Shown here piece after piece: positions 59,720-64,000 of a DNA stretch of 64,000 bases. A model generated the notes under the pieces. The model saw nothing but the letters and a program-made list of their open reading frames with translations. It ran no database searches and was not told where the DNA came from. Origin of the DNA: Suilimivivens aceti (GTDB lineage: Bacteria; Bacillota; Clostridia; Lachnospirales; Lachnospiraceae); NCBI RefSeq assembly GCF_025567405.1, contig NZ_JAOQKJ010000005.1, positions 62,001 through 126,000 of the forward strand. Reading direction: 5' to 3'. Numbering within the stretch: position 1 is the first letter of the stretch; each line of letters starts with the position of its first letter. The translations under genes and the position numbers were made by a program.

Positions 59720-60511
59720 TTGAAAGATTTTCGGGAAAGACTGTATTTTCGGACAGACGGATATTTATATGATGAAACCAGAAATTTGCTGACACAGGAG
59801 TTTGCTGATATATCGATCGTAAATAATATTGTAGAACAGATCGCATCCGGCGAAAATACCCTTAACACAATCGCAGCTAAAATCGGTGAAAAAGAACCAA
59901 CCGTATTGTATTCATTAGATAAGCTGATCAATGTCGGGCTTGTTGAAAAGAAAAAATGTATCACAGACGAAAAGAATAAGAAAAAAACGCAGTATGTTTT
60001 GAAAGACTATATGTTCAAGTTCTGGTATGAGTTTATCCCCAAAGCTACCAGTGTTATCGAAATGGGACAGGGTGCACTTTACTATCAGAAGGCTGTTAAA
60101 CCGGTTTTACATTCTTTTATGGACACTGTATTCGAGGAAATGTGCAGATATTATACTTTAAAGCAGGGAATCACAGGTGAATATGGCTGCTTTCTCACTT
60201 CAGTGGGTTCCTGGTGGGGCACAGAAAATATCACAGACGAAAATGATAACATAAGAACACAATCCGCAGATATTGATGTTGTTTCCATATCAGAGTTAGA
60301 TAAAAAGGCTGTTATTGGGGAGTGCAAATTTAAAAGTGAAAAGATAGATAAGGGGATTTATGAAACTCTGATCCGAAGAGGAAAGCTGATAGCAGCAAAA
60401 TACAAAGTTTCAAAATATATTTTCTTTTCCTTATCCGGATACACTGACTGGTTTAAGGATTTGAAAGATGAAGATGTTTTACTGCTTACACTGGAATCTC
60501 TTTATGAATGA
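59720..60511 (+). pseudogene. C-terminal part of DUF234-type AAA ATPase
   Basis: A 263-codon frame starting with no RBS and no ATG (TTG at 59720). It has the winged helix and DUF234 domain of archaeal-type ATPases: DETRNLLTQEFADISIVNNI, then LDKLINVGLVEKKK, KDYMFKFWYEFI and the nuclease-like ADIDVVSISELDKKAVIGECKF (split: ADIDVVSI, VIGECKFK). The N-terminal AAA domain is gone; the truncation lies just upstream, near the toxin promoter. The remaining frame is undamaged. Confidence 0.75.
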
Positions 60512-60565
60512 GATCTATAAAACTTCCTGGGTATCAACCATTGCTTCATTGAGACTGTTTCTTGT

Positions 60566-60772
60566 CTACAGGATTCCATCCTCATTCTCCTCCCCATATT
60601 CCATTTCCCACTTCTCTTCATTCTTATCTGCCGTCTGCTTAAGTGCCCTGCCAAGTCCTGTCAGGGCTGAGAAAGGGGCAAACTGGGCCGCTCTGTTCAT
60701 TCTCGACATCCTCTCATGCTTCTTACTCGCAGGATGCGGCAGATCTATGATATCCTCATACGAATCTTTCAT
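60566..60772 (-). CDS. YolD-like protein
   Basis: A 68-aa protein with DIIDLPHPASKKHERMSRMN and RAAQFAPFSALTG, the YolD-like signature. ATG at 60772 overlaps the end of the polymerase gene by 17 bases. YolD-like proteins regularly accompany Y-family polymerases in Firmicutes. Confidence 0.85.
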   Translation of the reverse strand: MKDSYEDIIDLPHPASKKHERMSRMNRAAQFAPFSALTGLGRALKQTADKNEEKWEMEYGEENEDGIL

Positions 60773-62342
60773 GGTTTTCTGATTTCTCCTTCTTCTGCTC
60801 CGGTTCACTGTCCGCTGTCCCGGCACGGTGTCCCCCGATCTGCCCGTTCCGCTCTCTGGCAGTCGCACCATCCAGGAAGTTCATGCCTTTCAATACAGCA
60901 TTTTTCCCATACTTCTTTTTAATTGAAAGAAGTGCCTCCTGTACCTTACGCTCCTTCTCCAGCTCTTCCTTCTCATGCTCTCTCTCCTGATCCTTTTCCC
61001 GATAATCAGTAAAAAGATCAAGCTGTTCATAGCTTTCTTCTTCCCGGATCTCTTCCTCACTGACCACATGATTGGTCGTCACGCTCATCCTTCTGACCAG
61101 AAGCTCCGGGTTCACGATCCGGTCATACAGCGTAAGCGTAGCTTCTATGATCATCCTGGCTGACGCGGTCTGCCGTTTCAGGTTAATGGAACCGTGAGCC
61201 GGCTTCGGAACCTGTCGTCCATAGCGGTCTGTCGTCACAGGTCCCTTATATTTCCGGCGGATCTCCGGATTACTTAAGGATTCTATGTCATACCCTATAT
61301 CCAGTACAATCTGGTCTGTCACCAATTTCTTATCTACCAGGTCAAGAGCCGCTCCGTCTGCCATCTCATGAATGACCAGTCTCGCCTTTTCAAAGGAATA
61401 CGGGCACTGCAATACCTGTCCGGAGCAGAAGCTGTTATTCTCCGGTTTATAGGCCTTCACGTCTGCTATGGTACAGGGTTCGTATCCCCAGGCATGGTCG
61501 ATCAGAAGCTCTGCGTTCACACCGAAAAGCTCATACAGAAGATCTTCATTATGAAAATCCTCCGGCTTCCCGACAGAGCATCTGGCCACATCACCCATGG
61601 TGTACATTCCATTCTCTGCCAGCTTCCTGGCATAGCCCCTTCCTACACGCCAGAAATCGGTGATCGGCTTATGTCCCCAAAGCTGCTGCCGGTAGCTCCT
61701 CTCTGTCAGCTCTGCGATCCGCACACCATCTGCGTCCGGTGCCACATGCTTGGCCACAATATCCATGGCGATCTTGCACAGATACATATTGGAGCCGATC
61801 CCTGCTGTAGCCGTGATACCGGTGTTTCCAAGTACATCCCGGATCATGGTCATGGCAAGCTCATGGGCTGTCATACCGTATGTTGGCAGATATCCGGTCA
61901 CATCAATAAATACCTCATCAATGGAATACACATGGATATCCTCCGGTGCCACATATTTCAGATAAATATTATAGATAGCCGTGCTGTGCTTCATATACCG
62001 TGCCATCTGCGGCGGTGCCACGATATAATCTATGGCAAGCTCCGGATGTGCTTTCAGCTCATCTGCAAAGTGTGATTTGCCGGTAAAACGGCCTCCCGGT
62101 GCTTCCATGCGCCGCTTTCTGTTAGCCTCCTTCACCTTCTGGACCACTTCAAACAGTCTCGCCCGCCCCGGGATCCCATAGGCCTTCAAGGAAGGAGACA
62201 CGGCAAGACAGATGGTTTTCTCTGTACGGCCTGCATCCGCTACGACCAGATTGGTATTCAGAGGATCCAGTTCCCGTTCCACACATTCTACTGATGCGAA
62301 AAAGGACTTCAGATCGATCGCAATATAGCTTTTCTCTTCCAT
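60756..62342 (-). CDS. Y-family DNA polymerase (UmuC/ImpB-like)
   Basis: A 528-aa translesion polymerase: AIDLKSFFASVECVERELDP at the N-terminus, VVADAGRTEKTICLAVSP, VYSIDEVFIDVTGYL (catalytic SxDE), ITATAGIGSNMYLCKIAMD, and a C-terminal little-finger domain. The second residue of the usual DxD reads Lys (DLK), as in UvrX/YqjW-type enzymes. The last 60 residues are highly charged. A LexA-type box sits upstream (62385-62398), so induction by DNA damage is likely. Confidence 0.92.
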   Translation of the reverse strand: MEEKSYIAIDLKSFFASVECVERELDPLNTNLVVADAGRTEKTICLAVSPSLKAYGIPGRARLFEVVQKVKEANRKRRMEAPGGRFTGKSHFADELKAHPELAIDYIVAPPQMARYMKHSTAIYNIYLKYVAPEDIHVYSIDEVFIDVTGYLPTYGMTAHELAMTMIRDVLGNTGITATAGIGSNMYLCKIAMDIVAKHVAPDADGVRIAELTERSYRQQLWGHKPITDFWRVGRGYARKLAENGMYTMGDVARCSVGKPEDFHNEDLLYELFGVNAELLIDHAWGYEPCTIADVKAYKPENNSFCSGQVLQCPYSFEKARLVIHEMADGAALDLVDKKLVTDQIVLDIGYDIESLSNPEIRRKYKGPVTTDRYGRQVPKPAHGSINLKRQTASARMIIEATLTLYDRIVNPELLVRRMSVTTNHVVSEEEIREEESYEQLDLFTDYREKDQEREHEKEELEKERKVQEALLSIKKKYGKNAVLKGMNFLDGATARERNGQIGGHRAGTADSEPEQKKEKSENHERFV

Positions 62343-62384
62343 ACGATCCCATGCCGCTCCCTTCTTCAGCTTTTCCGCAATTAT

Positions 62385-62405
62385 CGAACTTATGTTCTTA
62401 TTATA
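62385..62405 (-). promoter_or_regulatory. LexA (SOS) box and -10 of polymerase promoter
   Basis: CGAACTTATGTTCT (62385-62398) fits the Gram-positive consensus CGAAC-N4-GTTCG with one difference. TATAAT on the minus strand (62400-62405) lies 1 base upstream, so bound LexA would block transcription. It is about 45-60 bases before the start codon. Confidence 0.75.
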
Positions 62406-62480
62406 TCACATCATTTCCTTTTTATCCATACCCAAAAAAGATAACTCTGATCCATTTAAACATAAATATGATAATTCCTG

Positions 62481-62905
62481 TCAGCCTACAGGGTTTCGAT
62501 CTCTGATGTAACTGCTGCAATTCCCTGGATCCCCGATCTCCAGATCCTTCAGCAGAACCGTATTCCCCTTTTTCACAAAGATCAGCGGAAGCGCTGCAAA
62601 AATAGCACAGGTTACCGCATACAGGTACAGATAACGATATCCGTTAAATTCCATGACTGCACCGGAAAGAACCGGCGTAATGATCTGTGCTGACATACTG
62701 GCAGTATAATAATATCCGGTGTAACGCCCCGTGGTTTTCTCACTTGCCACCTCCATGATCATAGGATAAATGGTCGTAGCAACGGTTCCCATTCCAATAC
62801 CGGCTATAGAAACCCATACATAGATCATGGGGCTGTAGCCCTGTGTCAGAAAAACACAGAATCCACCAAGACACATAAGACCGATACCGATATAGGTTGT
62901 TACCT
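62481..62905 (-). pseudogene. C-terminal fragment of MFS transporter
   Basis: About 140 codons covering the last 4-5 TM helices of a major facilitator (VTTYIGIGLMCLGGF, YPMIMEVASEKTTGRYTGYY, FNGYRYLYLYAVTCAIFAAL). The N-terminal half is absent, and upstream the frame is closed. The last 20 residues after FVKKGN do not look like an MFS tail. Nothing marks the deletion endpoint. Confidence 0.7.
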
Positions 62906-63132
62906 TTCTTCATGCCATAGGATGACCCCCTTTTTTTCAGTGTAAGATCCGGTAAAAATGCATGAAATCACATCATGGTAAAAGATACGTCATTTTTATG
63001 TAAATTGCATAAAACTAATAATTATTACTATTATTAAATTCTACATTTCTGTATATATCTTTATTGGATGAGAAAGTATATAATATAACTATCAAAAATG
63101 AAATCAAAGTAAAGAAATGGAGGATATGCTAT

Positions 63133-63339
63133 ATGTCAGGATTATATACGATTACATTAAATGGTGTCAGTGAAGAGGTTTACAATAAGGCTGCCGATTA
63201 TATTCAGGCTCATGCACTCCGTCTGAATTACAGACCGGAGGTTTCCACGATCGACTGCGAATTCCCGGATGATCTGGATCCCGCTAAGGCTCCTGAATTA
63301 AGCGAAGCTGTTATCCGGAAGGTACACCAGCAGCTTTAA
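63133..63339 (+). CDS. Small conserved protein of unknown function
   Basis: A 68-aa protein; ATG at 63133 follows GGAGGA. It begins SGLYTITLNGVSEEVYNKAA and ends with acidic then helical sequence (AKAPELSEAVIRKVHQQL). The alternating pattern suggests a compact alpha/beta fold. No family recognised. It has its own terminator, so it is a real, separately expressed gene. Confidence 0.6.
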   Translation: MSGLYTITLNGVSEEVYNKAADYIQAHALRLNYRPEVSTIDCEFPDDLDPAKAPELSEAVIRKVHQQL

Positions 63340-63382
63340 GCAAAGCAGCCGTTGATTTGAAGAAATCATGACTTTCCCCGAT

Positions 63383-63432
63383 CCCGATGACTCCCGGAAA
63401 TAAATCTGGAAGTCATCGGGATTTGATTTTTC
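63383..63432 (+). terminator. Terminator of the 68-aa gene
   Basis: CCCGATGACT...GG and CTGG...AGTCATCGGG form a long stem with an AAATAAAT loop, followed by ATTTGATTTTT. From here to 63797 there is no convincing gene; a short AT-rich stretch with TATGATATAT at 63558 could be a promoter, and a small GCCAGC / GCTGGC hairpin lies at 63608-63622. Confidence 0.85.
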
Positions 63433-63797
63433 AGGAAATTCACAGCGAGTCTTTATGAAAACTTTATAGATTTGCCAGTGTAGCTATATATTTATAAATT
63501 GAATATAATAAAACGATAAACTGACCATAACATATTGCTGTCCAATTGCTTTTGTGATATGATATATACACAATTCAAGTTAAGCATATTTTATCTGTTG
63601 TTGTCAGGCCAGCTCAGGCTGGCATCTAAATCCAAAATCTATGCTTATTTTCAAAAGAAAACATATAAGCGGGAGATTTCAGGAGATTTTAAATAGAAAG
63701 ATTATCTGTCATCATCTGGATTTCCTGGCAGAAGGAAAGGACTACCGGTCAGAGCAGAAGGAATACCTGCCTGCAATTGCCATAGTAAATACCTCCG

Positions 63798-64000
63798 TTA
63801 CAGACTCATTTCGATCTTATCTATGATATCCATATCCAGCCATCCTTTATCTGCCATATTCTTCAGGATCTCACAGGCTCTTTCGTGGGACATGCCCTTT
63901 TTATAAGGACGGCTCTCTGTCAGTGCCTGGTAAATATCAATACACGCCATCATCCGTTCCTGTACATTCAATTCAGAAGCATCCTTGCCAAAGGGATAAC
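63798..64000 (-). CDS. HD-GYP domain protein, C-terminal end (window edge)
   Basis: The frame enters from the window end with GYPFGKDASEL, then ERMMACIDIYQALTESRPYK, KGMSHERACEIL and ends KIEMSL. GYP followed by a DxYxALTxxRPYK motif is the C-terminal half of an HD-GYP domain, which usually cleaves cyclic di-GMP or a related signal. The HD motif and any receiver domain lie outside the window. Confidence 0.8.
   Translation of the reverse strand, partial: YPFGKDASELNVQERMMACIDIYQALTESRPYKKGMSHERACEILKNMADKGWLDMDIIDKIEMSL

Noticed and set aside
63641..63826. 61-codon plus-strand frame near the window end
   Set aside because: Weak start context, no domain, and it runs into the antisense of the HD-GYP gene.

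Overview
The window looks like a chromosome segment of a gut Firmicute of the Lachnospiraceae type (Blautia/Dorea/Ruminococcus-like). This rests on protein style: Gram-positive housekeeping genes (TrmB, thioredoxin, a DacF-like carboxypeptidase, a YhaM-like nuclease), MsmK-type sugar importers without their own ATPase, and mobile DNA of the Tn916/IME kind. The species is not determined.

Layout. 1-2 kb: three minus-strand envelope genes, the last cut by the window start. About 2-16 kb: an AT-rich accessory region that reads as an old mobilizable element. It holds an ORF6N/PLD-like protein, small HTH genes, a RepA-type initiator, an oriT-like site, an XRE regulator interrupted by a nonsense codon, a DUF2971 protein fused to a conjugative-element N-terminus behind an attenuator, and a complete type I restriction-modification operon (HTH-hsdM-hsdS-hsdR). 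16.43-25.42 kb: a second element with the same backbone order (large serine recombinase, ORF6N/PLD-like protein, XRE regulator, broken RepA, oriT, MobC) plus a two-gene cargo of unknown function. It sits inside the 3' end of rlmD, and the same 8-base core lies within the recombinase gene and within rlmD, so insertion and excision would exchange the C-terminal tails of the two proteins.

26.8-35.7 kb: conserved chromosomal genes (YhaM-like nuclease, an HtrA relative lacking its catalytic triad, GtrA-like protein, tRNA-Pro, cytidylate-kinase-like protein, SLC13/ArsB transporter, trxA, trmB, D,D-carboxypeptidase, exonuclease). 35.8-43.4 kb: an importer operon (large solute-binding lipoprotein, two permeases, HlyD-like adaptor) divergent from a two-component system, followed by a decayed hybrid sensor kinase.

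44.9-54.8 kb: carbohydrate genes (esterase, GH31, GH3, two AraC regulators), a HAD phosphatase and a MATE exporter. 55-64 kb: nitroreductase, a HipBA-like kinase/antitoxin pair with a perfect 14-bp inverted repeat over its promoter, remnants of a xylo-oligosaccharide locus (GH52, GH3, GPH symporter, AraC), an unlisted 31-aa type I toxin-like peptide, a truncated DUF234 ATPase, a Y-family polymerase with a LexA-type box and YolD-like partner, a truncated MFS transporter, a small conserved protein and the end of an HD-GYP protein.

The strongest candidates for something unusual are the tail-swapping integration at rlmD, the glycine-zipper two-gene cargo, the ORF6N-PLD proteins carried by both elements, the HipBA variant, and the fused DUF2971 gene. 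All functions are read from sequence; nothing was searched or computed.
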